A stretch of DNA of 12,021 bases from NCBI GenBank assembly GCA_028704125.1, contig JAQVLM010000041.1, positions 1 to 12,021 on the forward strand. Direction: 5' to 3'. The notes under the pieces are model-generated. The model ran no database searches. It was not told the origin of the DNA and saw only the letters and a list, made by a program, of their open reading frames with translations. This DNA comes from Opitutales bacterium (lineage in GTDB: Bacteria; Verrucomicrobiota; Verrucomicrobiia; Opitutales; JAFGAQ01). The position numbers and the translations under genes are program-made. The first letter of the stretch is position 1. Every line of letters begins with the position of its first letter. Shown piece by piece: positions 1-5,481 of the stretch.

Positions 1-1730
1 ACAAGGATCATTGGAGTTACACAGGCGTGCTCACAACCGATGAAGTGGAGACTCCGGTCCTGTTACGCACCGAAATTGATTCCACCGTCTACGTGAACGG
101 TAAAAGAACCTTCCGCACATCCCAAAAGGTGGTGCCTTCATTGTCGGACAAACTGGACGAAATCACCTCCCTCAACCGGCGGTGTTACCAGACCGTGGAA
201 AATGGTTGGCGGATCTTCCGGGAAGAGAGCGATGGGAAAACCTACGATTTTGAGCGTTCGGCCCGGCTCTTGCCGGCGGATTTTGAGATTGGCAAACCCT
301 ACAAATACAAGGCGAGGCTTTCGGGTTCATCCGGTTCATATGGCTTGGTTTCCTATCATCTTGACCCGGTCGGCTTCGAAACGGTCACGATTCCGAATGG
401 AACTTTTGAGGCGCTTAAAATCAACGTGGAGAAGCGCATGAAGCTCGCTTCGGATGAGGATCTTGAGGAAGTGACGATGCAGAGCACCGAGTTATCCTCA
501 AACTGGTATGTCGTGGATGTGGGTTTGGTGAAACAGGAAGTACAGTTGACAACCGTGACATCCGAAGCATCGGAAAGCATTCAGTATGCGATTGATCTGA
601 AAGGCTCAAATTACCTTCCGAATCACCTGTGGCCGGATGCAAGCAAGAACAACGATGGTTGGACCTTTGTGGATTGGCTGGGATACATTACCGATGACCA
701 TTTTCCGTGGATTTATCACTCGGACCACGGTTGGTTGTATGTCGATGCGGAGGACACTTCGGACGTTCGCCTTTGGTCGGAGTCGCTGGGGTGGTGGTTC
801 ACATCTGCCGATCTTTACCCAGTGTTTTATTCCCATGATCTTGGAGAATGGCTGACCTTCGAAGGTGGATCCAAAACAGAGCGGCGCTTCGCCCGTCAAA
901 ATGGTACCGTCATCACCGCATCCAATAGTGGTTTCCTCACCCGTAACCGCAACTTGGCTCCTCCGGAAGTGAAAGTCGGAGACGATGAGACAAAGGACAA
1001 CAGTCAGACCTTTCTCGATGCGGAGGGGAACCGTTACACCAACTCGGAGGGTGGGCTGGTTGTGGATCCGGGGGATGAGCCGACTGTTGAGATTCTGCAC
1101 CCCTTTGCTGACGCTGTGATCCGGCACGGTGAGAAGGTTTTCATTTTGGCGGATGCCAAAGACAAAGATGGCACGATTCAGTGGGTGAAAATCGTGGCCA
1201 ACGGGTCTTTGTTGTCCATGCAGGAAAAACCGCCTTATCAGGCAACCCTCGATACGGATACGGATGTATCCTCGTTTACGATTGTAGCAATCGCCAGAGA
1301 TAACTACGGCAACGAGACCGAGTCTGCTCCCTTGACCATCCAAGTCGAAGAGAAGGAAACCAAGGCTCCGCGGGTGCGAGTGTCTTCACCTTTGAACAAA
1401 TCCTATTTCGCCGAGGGCAAGAAGATCTGGATTGATGTCGTTGCAAGTGATTCCGATGGCTTCGTCGAAACCGTAGCTTTGTTGGTGGACGGAATTCAAG
1501 TCGGTGATGATGCGACCCGCCCCCCATATCGCTTCTCTTTCATTCCTCCGGTGCGCGGTACCTACTCAATCAGCGCGATCGCGATCGATGATGATGAAGT
1601 TGAAACCGAAGCCAAGGCGATCACCATAACGGTCAATCGCACCGGTGATCCGGATGAGGATCTTCTTCCGGAAACCGAAGATGATCTGTATTACGGGTTT
1701 CCTGATTACTCCTACACCGAGTCTCCCTGA
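1..1730 (+). CDS. Large exported/surface protein with aromatic repeat module and two bacterial Ig-like domains (5'-truncated)
   Basis: The reading frame is open from the left edge of the window: codons before the GTG at 27 read KDHWSYTG with no stop. This is therefore the C-terminal part of a longer gene, and the GTG is not a credible start. Numbering from that GTG, residues 1-190 form a beta-rich domain with 'GFETVTIPNGTFEALKI' and 'VDVGLVKQE', a pattern familiar from secreted lipoprotein-like proteins. Residues about 198-296 are rich in Trp and Tyr (DDHFPWIYHSDHGWLYV, then LGWWFTSADLYPVFYSHD), a repeat style I know from Verrucomicrobiota surface proteins. Residues about 350-440 and 447-541 are two Big_7-like Ig domains, each opening with a PxVxxxSP/HP-type strand and carrying 'DxDG'. 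The tail is acidic (DPDEDLLPETEDD). The role is probably at the cell envelope; no catalytic motif is visible, and the function is unknown. Confidence 0.85.
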   Translation, partial: KDHWSYTGVLTTDEVETPVLLRTEIDSTVYVNGKRTFRTSQKVVPSLSDKLDEITSLNRRCYQTVENGWRIFREESDGKTYDFERSARLLPADFEIGKPYKYKARLSGSSGSYGLVSYHLDPVGFETVTIPNGTFEALKINVEKRMKLASDEDLEEVTMQSTELSSNWYVVDVGLVKQEVQLTTVTSEASESIQYAIDLKGSNYLPNHLWPDASKNNDGWTFVDWLGYITDDHFPWIYHSDHGWLYVDAEDTSDVRLWSESLGWWFTSADLYPVFYSHDLGEWLTFEGGSKTERRFARQNGTVITASNSGFLTRNRNLAPPEVKVGDDETKDNSQTFLDAEGNRYTNSEGGLVVDPGDEPTVEILHPFADAVIRHGEKVFILADAKDKDGTIQWVKIVANGSLLSMQEKPPYQATLDTDTDVSSFTIVAIARDNYGNETESAPLTIQVEEKETKAPRVRVSSPLNKSYFAEGKKIWIDVVASDSDGFVETVALLVDGIQVGDDATRPPYRFSFIPPVRGTYSISAIAIDDDEVETEAKAITITVNRTGDPDEDLLPETEDDLYYGFPDYSYTESP

Positions 1731-1793
1731 TCCTCATCCTTGAATGCTTCTTGAAAGTTGCGGGAGCATCCTTCTCGCGCCCATCTTTTGGTT

Positions 1794-1835
1794 AGCCCAT
1801 CGGGCGAACGTTGTTAAAGAGAAGAGTATTTAACA
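1794..1835 (+). repeat. Dispersed repeat family 1, copy a
   Basis: This copy shares 24 identical bases (1794-1817) with 3869-3892, starting AGCCCATCGGGCGAACG. After a variable spacer both copies continue with AGTATTYAACA (1825-1835 here). The start contains a small hairpin, GCCC-ATC-GGGC. The copy sits 64 bases after the stop of the surface-protein gene, in non-coding DNA. No open frame of useful length uses it. A second short GCCC-TGC-GGGC hairpin follows near 1858. It is probably a genome-wide intergenic repeat; the mechanism of spread is unknown. Confidence 0.6.
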
Positions 1836-1941
1836 CCGCTCGCGATGCTCGCTATAAGCCCTGCGGGCCACATACGTTTGTCTGGCGCCAAACAGCAGAT
1901 TTTCAATTCATATTGAGTCATCCCCGATTACTGCATTCTAC

Positions 1942-2077
1942 CCTTGGCGGCTTTGCGTCTTGAGTGAAGACGCTGCATGCAGCGTCAAACGGGCGTGAGA
2001 GAAAAATCATCCTGTCAATCCTGTAAATCCTGTCCAAATAAAAGAAGGAGAGGCACAGACAGGATTGACAGGATGGG
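1942..2077 (+). repeat. 136-bp dispersed repeat, copy A (inverted relative to copy B at 4802-4937)
   Basis: Read on the + strand, this stretch aligns with the reverse complement of 4802-4937 along its whole length. It begins with CTTGGCG, then GTCTTGAGTG, then the perfect 18-base palindrome GACGCTGCATGCAGCGTC (1969-1986), then CGGGCGTGAGA. A tract of ATCCTGT-type units (CCTGTAAATCCTGTCCAAA) follows, and it ends with ACAGACAGGAT...ACAGGATGGG. The two halves of the tract, ATCCTGTCAATCCTGT and ACAGGATTGACAGGAT, can pair, so the RNA or single-stranded DNA could form a long hairpin. Such ATCCTGT tracts are common between genes in environmental bacteria, with no settled function. Apart from the repeats I see nothing coding in 1731-2173. 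Confidence 0.75.
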
Positions 2078-2154
2078 AATAGGGTAGTCCCCAGTTGTTG
2101 TCGGACTCCGGTTTTCGTGTTTCTTCGAGTTTCGCGCTTGATAACCTGTCAGAT

Positions 2155-2171
2155 GTTATTACTGTAATTAC
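2155..2171. promoter_or_regulatory. Possible MazE/AbrB-type operator upstream of the toxin-antitoxin operon
   Basis: The 17 bases before the antitoxin ATG hold GTTATTAC and GTAATTAC separated by one base. The second is a perfect palindrome and the first a near copy. AbrB-fold antitoxins usually repress their own operon by binding AT-rich palindromes overlapping the promoter, so this is a reasonable operator candidate. A TTGATA hexamer lies at 2138-2143, but no good -10 box follows at the right distance. This is weak, sequence-only evidence. Confidence 0.22.
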
Positions 2172-2173
2172 TC

Positions 2174-2434
2174 ATGGGAACAACTTTGAAACTCACAAGA
2201 ATCGGTAATTCGCGAGGCATCCGCTTGCCAAAGAGGATGATCGATCGATATGGAATCGAAGATGAAATCCTGATTGAAGAGGGAGACGACAACATAGTGT
2301 TGATCCCAGTGATAAAGGCAAAAAAGCTCGATTGGGAGTCGACCTATAAGGAAATGGCCGTTGTCGATGAAAGTTGGGAAGATTGGGATGTTGCGACGGC
2401 TTCCATCGAATCGGACCGCTCCGAATCATGGTGA
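2174..2434 (+). CDS. mazE: MazE-like antitoxin, AbrB/SpoVT fold
   Basis: This 86-aa protein belongs to the swapped-hairpin AbrB family that includes MazE. Residues 1-50 carry the DNA-binding domain signature 'TRIGNSRGIRLPK' followed by a short beta-rich part (DEILIEEGDDNIVLIPV). Residues 52-86 are an acidic, Trp-containing tail (WESTYKEM...DESWEDWD) of the kind that threads across the toxin and blocks its active site. The gene overlaps the start of the MazF-like gene by 7 bases, so the two are translated together, antitoxin first, as usual for this system. By family, the antitoxin dimer neutralises MazF and, together with it, represses the operon. No clear Shine-Dalgarno sequence precedes the ATG. 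Family membership is clear; that the pair is active is inferred. Confidence 0.88.
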   Translation: MGTTLKLTRIGNSRGIRLPKRMIDRYGIEDEILIEEGDDNIVLIPVIKAKKLDWESTYKEMAVVDESWEDWDVATASIESDRSESW

Positions 2435-2781
2435 AGATCGAAAGATACGGGATCTACTGGGTCAATCTGGATCCAGTCATTGGCTCGGAGATGAAGAAAT
2501 GTCGTCCCGCAGTTGTGATCAGCCAGGACAGCATGAACCGATATGCATCAACGGTGGTAGTCTGCCCGATCACGAGTTCTCTGCATCCATTATGGCGTTC
2601 CAGAATTCAGATTTGCTGTGACGGAAGAGAAGCAGAGATTGCCATAGACCAGATTCGAACTGTGTCGAAGCAACGAATAGGCGCGAAATTGGATTCGGTC
2701 TCTGAGTCCGCCGCTACTCAGATTCGTGACCTTATCTCAGAAATGTATGGCATGGGGCAGTCCCATCGGGCTCCAGACTAA
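2428..2781 (+). CDS. mazF: MazF-like endoribonuclease toxin (PemK/MazF family)
   Basis: Starting at the ATG at 2428, inside the end of the antitoxin gene, the product is 117 aa, the usual size for MazF. A longer in-frame start at 2374 would place 18 extra residues inside the antitoxin frame and is unlikely. Family motifs are in order: 'YGIYWVNLDPVIGSEMKK' (about 7-24), 'CRPAVVIS' (25-32) with the expected catalytic Arg26, 'VVCPITS' (44-50) with catalytic Thr49, and 'IAIDQIRTVSKQRIG' (71-85), which matches the DQV/DQI strand that packs on the active site. MazF toxins cut mRNA (sometimes rRNA or tRNA) at short specific sequences and stop growth when the unstable antitoxin is lost. All key residues are present, so the toxin appears intact. 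The cut sequence cannot be read from the protein. Confidence 0.88.
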   Translation: MVKIERYGIYWVNLDPVIGSEMKKCRPAVVISQDSMNRYASTVVVCPITSSLHPLWRSRIQICCDGREAEIAIDQIRTVSKQRIGAKLDSVSESAATQIRDLISEMYGMGQSHRAPD

Positions 2782-2805
2782 CCGCATCTGCTCAGGATGG
2801 AACCG

Positions 2806-2863
2806 GGTAGGCGTCCGTCACGGCACTGGGTCACAGTTTCGTGTGGTTTGTGTATTTCGTGGT
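2806..2863 (+). repeat. 58-bp direct repeat, copy a
   Basis: This copy matches 4100-4157 at 52 of 58 positions, with an unbroken identical core of 34 bases (2815-2848 against 4109-4142) that includes CACTGGGTCACAGTTTCG. The right part (TTCGTGTGGTTTGTGTATTTCGTGGT) is, on the other strand, a variant of the ACCACGAAATACACGAA-type intergenic repeats. The copy starts 24 bases after the mazF stop codon. Confidence 0.7.
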
Positions 2864-2929
2864 AATAATAATAGTTCCATTTACCACTTTCGAGCCGAAG
2901 GCGACACTCAAGCGATAGCGCGAAGCAAA

Positions 2930-3022
2930 GAACACCGAGAGCACGAAGAAAGAAGAAGCCTGAGCCTACAAGATCACACAATCCACAGAGAAGAGTTCTA
3001 TCCGCAGATTTGCGCAGATTGA
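2930..3022 (+). repeat. Degenerate CACGAAG / CCGCAGATT intergenic repeat tract
   Basis: The stretch contains AACACCGAGAGCACGAAGAA followed by ATCCACAGAGAAGAG and TCCGCAGATTTGCGCAGATT. These short, imperfect, direct units belong to the low-complexity intergenic tracts seen in many environmental bacterial genomes. A near copy of the last unit (TCCGCAGATGGGCGCAGATT) lies at 3157-3176 and a degraded one near 4056-4075. Reading frames through the tract give HREHEE-like artefacts and are not genes. Nothing else is seen in 2864-2929 or 3023-3091. Confidence 0.5.
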
Positions 3023-3091
3023 AAATCCCATTCTCACTTCACCCTTCTAACTTCTCACTTCTTCCCTCATTCCCCCTTCGTGAGCTTAGCG

Positions 3092-3150
3092 CCTTGTGAG
3101 AGAACGATCTTCTTCTTCCATCCTGTAGATCCTATCCAAAACAAAGAAGA
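3092..3150 (+). repeat. Partial third copy of the 136-bp repeat family
   Basis: The block CTTGTGAGAGAACGATCTTC followed by CATCCTGTAGATCCTATCC and AAAACAAAGAAG aligns with the middle of the 136-bp repeat (copy A 1990-2048 and the reverse complement of copy B). It lacks the 18-base palindrome and the flanks. It has the same orientation as copy A. It is probably a decayed or 5'-truncated member of the family. The 60-odd-codon open frame through here is an artefact of the repeat. Confidence 0.45.
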
Positions 3151-3239
3151 TATTTGTCCGCAGATGGGCGCAGATTTGGAGAACCGGTATGAGCCCTCAA
3201 TTGATTGGCAATTGTTTATTGCTTTTTGGCTATCCTTTA

Positions 3240-3548
3240 TCAGGGCTTGGCCGCACCTCTTCCTTTGAGCCAGTTTTGTAGCGACTTCTCCGATTCGTAT
3301 GATGGATTACCCCTGAGAATTCCGGATACCGAGAGATCTTCATCAATCAAAGGCCAATGAATCCCAGTGCCCCTTCCCATCAATTCATAGGAGTCTCTTT
3401 CCTCTGGTGTCGCATGGGAGAGTCGGGGATACCACGCCAACGGAACCGAGATTCGACGACCATCAACCAAAGAGACAATCAATTCATCTTCTGTTACCTC
3501 AACGGATGAGGCTGCGGCCTCACGTTCAACTACGGCTAAAGAATTCAT
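3240..3548 (-). CDS. DUF2442 family protein, partner of the DUF4160 gene
   Basis: The 102-aa product matches DUF2442: 'VDGRRISVPLAWYPRLSHATPEERDSYEL' spans residues 28-56 and 'GIHWPLIDEDLSVSGILRG' residues 62-80, the two conserved blocks of the family. I chose the ATG at 3548 because AAGGAAG lies just upstream at a normal distance; an in-frame ATG at 3563 would add five residues. The gene overlaps the end of the DUF4160 gene by 23 bases, so the two form one operon on the - strand. DUF2442 proteins are small; some have a helix-turn-helix-like fold and they recur beside DUF4160 genes, which has led to the proposal that the pair is a toxin-antitoxin system. I know of no settled biochemistry, so the role is inferred. 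The Lys/Gly/Arg-rich C-terminus (NWLKGRGAAKP) is of the less conserved sort. Confidence 0.85.
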   Translation of the reverse strand: MNSLAVVEREAAASSVEVTEDELIVSLVDGRRISVPLAWYPRLSHATPEERDSYELMGRGTGIHWPLIDEDLSVSGILRGNPSYESEKSLQNWLKGRGAAKP

Positions 3549-3765
3549 TCCACTTCCTTTCAATGTCTGCTTGGTTGTCTTCTACCAGTTTTCCAATTTC
3601 CCGCAACTCCTTGGCTGAGAATCCAATATTTCCCGCCAAACGCACAGGTCTGGTCCAAAATTTGGCCATATTGTCGTCACGGCGGACATGAATGTGAATG
3701 GGCTCGTCACCGTCCGATGCGTAAAAAAGAAATCGGTAAGGGCCGATTCGCAGGACAGTTGGCAT
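3526..3765 (-). CDS. DUF4160 family protein, first gene of a putative toxin-antitoxin pair
   Basis: The 79-aa product is a full-length DUF4160 protein. It opens with 'MPTVLRIGPYRFLFYASDG', then 'DEPIHIHVRRDDNMAKFW' with the family's His-x-His-Val element, then 'VRLAGNIGFSAKELREI' and a helical end 'WNEFFSRS'. The length and both conserved blocks are normal, so the gene looks intact. It is the promoter-proximal gene and overlaps the downstream DUF2442 gene. DUF4160/DUF2442 pairs are frequent in mobile and toxin-rich regions and are listed as candidate type II toxin-antitoxin modules; which partner would be the toxin is not established. Only a weak GGA lies upstream of the ATG. The base composition is more AT-rich than in the core genes to the right, consistent with acquisition. 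Confidence 0.85.
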   Translation of the reverse strand: MPTVLRIGPYRFLFYASDGDEPIHIHVRRDDNMAKFWTRPVRLAGNIGFSAKELREIGKLVEDNQADIERKWNEFFSRS

Positions 3766-3868
3766 GATTCCAATGTGCCTACCAGCTGGCTTTTCTGCAA
3801 ACCAATTCTTCTTTTAGGGAGCGAGATGCGTTTTCTTCCGTTACTCTTTTGCGTAGCGGATCTTAGTG

Positions 3869-3913
3869 AGCCCATCGGGCGAACGTTGTTAATCAACTCT
3901 TTAGTATTCAACA
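3869..3913 (+). repeat. Dispersed repeat family 1, copy b
   Basis: Bases 3869-3892 are identical to 1794-1817. After a spacer that is 3 bases longer, AGTATTCAACA (3903-3913) matches AGTATTTAACA of copy a. Both copies have the same orientation. The rest of 3766-4177, apart from this, the CACAGAG tract and the 58-bp repeat, shows no supportable gene. Confidence 0.6.
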
Positions 3914-4007
3914 TCCCTCAACCGTTCCGTTCTCGCAGGATAGTCCCGATCATGAGCTTCGTCGAATGACATCGGCCTGACGGCCTCGCCACAAGGTCTT
4001 AAGAGGG

Positions 4008-4078
4008 TTTTTCACCACAGAGGACGCCGAGAGCACAGAGAGAAGAAGAGTTTGATCCACGGACTACGCAGATTTGGG
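4008..4078 (+). repeat. Degenerate CACAGAG / CGCAGATT intergenic repeat tract
   Basis: TTCACCACAGAGGACGCCGA, then GAGCACAGAGAGAAGAAGAG, then ATCCACGGACTACGCAGATT form imperfect short direct units of the same low-complexity family as 2930-3022. The tract runs directly up to the 58-bp repeat copy b, the same neighbourhood as copy a but on the other side of it. Confidence 0.45.
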
Positions 4079-4099
4079 GAATGAACAGGGTGGGCGAGG

Positions 4100-4157
4100 G
4101 GCAGGCAACCGTCACGGCACTGGGTCACAGTTTCGTGTGGTTCGCGTATTTCATGGT
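4100..4157 (+). repeat. 58-bp direct repeat, copy b
   Basis: The second copy of the repeat at 2806-2863, with 6 differences and a 34-base identical core (4109-4142). It ends 20 bases beyond the stop codon of the AbiEii-like remnant, which is read from the opposite strand. Both copies therefore lie just past the 3' end of a toxin-type gene, though in opposite orientation relative to that gene. Confidence 0.7.
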
Positions 4158-4177
4158 TCCTTTCCGTCCTTGCTGGC

Positions 4178-4569
4178 CTAGTGAGAGTAGGATTCCTGCA
4201 GTGCTTTGCCGAGAAAGGACCGTATGTCGACAACCAGGTCGTGAAAGTCGGCAGTGGTGTCCGTTAGGGAATTCCTGCGCAGAAATGCTTCCCACTGTTG
4301 ATGCTTTTTCGGGTACCTGCAAGTGTCTCTGAGAACGGCTCAGGAAATTCGGGTAGAGCGGTTTTTCGTCTCTCAAAAGTAGCAGATATCGCAGTTCGCA
4401 AGATTGCTGCATCAAAACTGAATCGCTGTAGCAGAAACCATATGTCGTAGAAGTCCTTCATTCTTGAGTTGGTCTCCTTTAGTTTTGCTGCAGCCTCGAT
4501 TTTCTCCGCCATTACGGTGTAGACCGGGTAGGCTCGTATTTGGGGTGGTGTGACGAAAAGATTCCACAA
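4178..4569 (-). pseudogene. AbiEii/AbiGii nucleotidyltransferase-toxin remnant (N-terminally truncated, frameshifted)
   Basis: Read on the - strand from about 4560, the frame gives 'PQIRAYPVYTVMAEKIEAA', 'NSRMKDFYDIW' and 'AISATFERRKTALP', the characteristic C-terminal half of AbiEii-family toxins (partner AbiEi; nucleotidyltransferases that inactivate tRNA or otherwise stop growth). Near 4318-4320 the family sequence jumps frame: the first frame runs on to a stop near 4264 as nonsense, while the next frame continues with 'KKHQQWEAFLRRNSLTD' and 'HDLVVDIRSFLGKAL' to the TAG at 4178-4180. Restoring one base would join the two parts. The catalytic N-terminal nucleotidyltransferase domain is absent: upstream of 4569 the frame reaches a T9 run and then unrelated sequence. 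No AbiEi antitoxin gene is present. This is therefore a dead fragment, unless the frameshift is a sequencing error, which would still leave it truncated. Confidence 0.75.
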
Positions 4570-4801
4570 AAAAAAATGTGCTGATATTTCGTAACATTTG
4601 CAAGGGTATAAAATGTAAGGTGTTGTGAGATTCCTCCTTTGATCCAGCCATATGGAGGATTTCTAGCCATGAAAGGGAGAAGCTGAAAACCAATGGGGTT
4701 CGTTAAGGATGCGAACGATATTGGATAAAAGTCTGTTCAACATTGCTCGCTGGATGGTATTGATCATGAGCATCAAGCGAAGTTTGTGAGCGATGTGAAA
4801 A

Positions 4802-4937
4802 CCCATCCTGTTAATCTTGTTCATCCTGTCTGTTCCTCTCTCTTTTTGGACAGGATCTACAGGATTGAAGAAGACTTGTCTCACGCCCGCTTGACGCTGC
4901 ATGCAGCGTCTGCACTCAAGACCCGGAGACGCCAAGG
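4802..4937 (-). repeat. 136-bp dispersed repeat, copy B (inverted relative to copy A)
   Basis: The reverse complement aligns with 1942-2077 end to end. It contains the same 18-base palindrome (4893-4910), the flanking GCGGGCGTGAGA block with a single difference, CCTGTAGATCCTGTCCAAA, the AGACAGGAT tract and the terminal CTTGGCG. Internal differences are substitutions plus one expansion of the ACAGGAT units. Stretch 4570-4801 before it shows no supportable gene, only the end of the AbiEii remnant context and short unrelated open frames. Confidence 0.75.
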
Positions 4938-4957
4938 AAGAGGGATTGAAGACCCTT

Positions 4958-4990
4958 AACCACGAAGAGCGCAGAGAGCACGAAGGATGG
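4958..4990 (+). repeat. Short CACGAAG-type repeat tract
   Basis: ACCACGAAGAGCGCAGAGAG followed by CACGAAGGATGG is another member of the CACGAAG/CACAGAG intergenic family, placed directly after the inverted repeat copy B. TAATCTGCGGTAATCTGG follows at about 5001. Nothing coding is seen in 4938-5078. Confidence 0.4.
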
Positions 4991-5078
4991 AGGCTTTCCT
5001 ATAATCTGCGGTAATCTGGTGCGTCAGGGTAAGCCTGACTTCTCTATTGATATGAAAAGTAATCAACATGGTAAATAG

Positions 5079-5432
5079 GTGTCCAACATGTAGCCAAGCT
5101 GGCGGTGAAAGGAGTAATCCCCAAGCCGAAGCCCGGTGCGGCGAACCTGCGAGCCGTAACGCAAGTGAACTCGATTGCAGGCTGTCGCTTCGCTCGGTAC
5201 AGCCTCGTTACGCTACATGGGAGTGGCTATCCTGTCAGATTGGGTGAAGCCTGCAACCGACAATGAAGCGACACCTGCAAGCAATTGTCGGGCTCCCCGG
5301 GGTGATTGGAGGCAGCGCGTAGGGAAAGAGAAGTCGAGGAACCTGAGAGGCCCGCGTTGGGTGGCAACGCCCGTGCGGGAGTCGGATGATCCCATAGGAG
5401 AAACGCGAAAGGGGTCAGTCCACGCATTCTAA
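5079..5432 (+). mobile_element. Candidate remnant of a group II intron: 5' structured RNA domain without the reverse transcriptase
   Basis: The stretch has the look of folded catalytic-intron RNA rather than coding DNA. It begins GTGTCCAAC, close to but not exactly the GUGYG intron start. It goes on with AGCCAAGCTGGCGGTGAAAG and GAGCCGTAACGCAAGTGAAC, has a GACAAT...ATTGTC pairing around 5259-5289, and a clean hairpin GCGTTG-GGTGG-CAACGC at 5354-5370. It ends with GGGAGTCGGATGATCCCATA, which resembles the GTCGGA...CCATAG block found shortly before the maturase gene in bacterial group II introns. No reverse transcriptase and no domain V sequence follow; instead a transposase remnant starts 50 bases later. 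An alternative is a noncoding RNA of an IS200/IS605-type element. The identification rests on recalled motifs and must be tested by covariance search. Confidence 0.42.
5354..5370 (+). other. Hairpin within the candidate intron RNA
   Basis: GCGTTG (5354-5359) pairs perfectly with CAACGC (5365-5370) across a 5-base loop. Outer bases CCCGC and GCGGG (5351-5355, 5375-5379) could extend the structure. It directly precedes the GAGTCGGATGATCCCATAG block. Confidence 0.5.
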
Positions 5433-5481
5433 CAAAATTGGCTTGCATGGAGGAACCGGAATGGGTTGATTCGGTAGAGAA

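Noticed and set aside
606..1343. 245-codon - strand open frame antisense to the surface-protein gene
   Set aside because: A shadow of the Ig-domain coding sequence on the opposite strand; composition and sequence are unlike any protein family.
1794..1817. Integron attC-like site (AACAAC...GGGCTAAC on the - strand)
   Set aside because: It lacks the paired RYYYAAC and GTTRRRY core sites at the right distance, and no integrase or cassette array is present.
2726..3022. 98-codon + strand open frame after mazF
   Set aside because: It begins inside mazF, and its C-terminal half is translated CACGAAG-type repeat (HREHEE); no family resemblance.
3582..3914. 110-codon - strand open frame overlapping DUF4160
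   Set aside because: It overlaps the well-supported DUF4160 gene out of frame, and its first part (NNVRPMGS) is repeat family 1 read as protein.
4412..4693. 93-codon - strand open frame upstream of the AbiEii remnant
   Set aside because: It covers the AbiEii-coding bases in the wrong frame, and the remainder has no recognisable sequence.
1942..5020. CRISPR array suggested by many short repeats
   Set aside because: The units are degenerate, unevenly spaced and of mixed orientation, with no constant repeat/spacer pattern and no cas genes.
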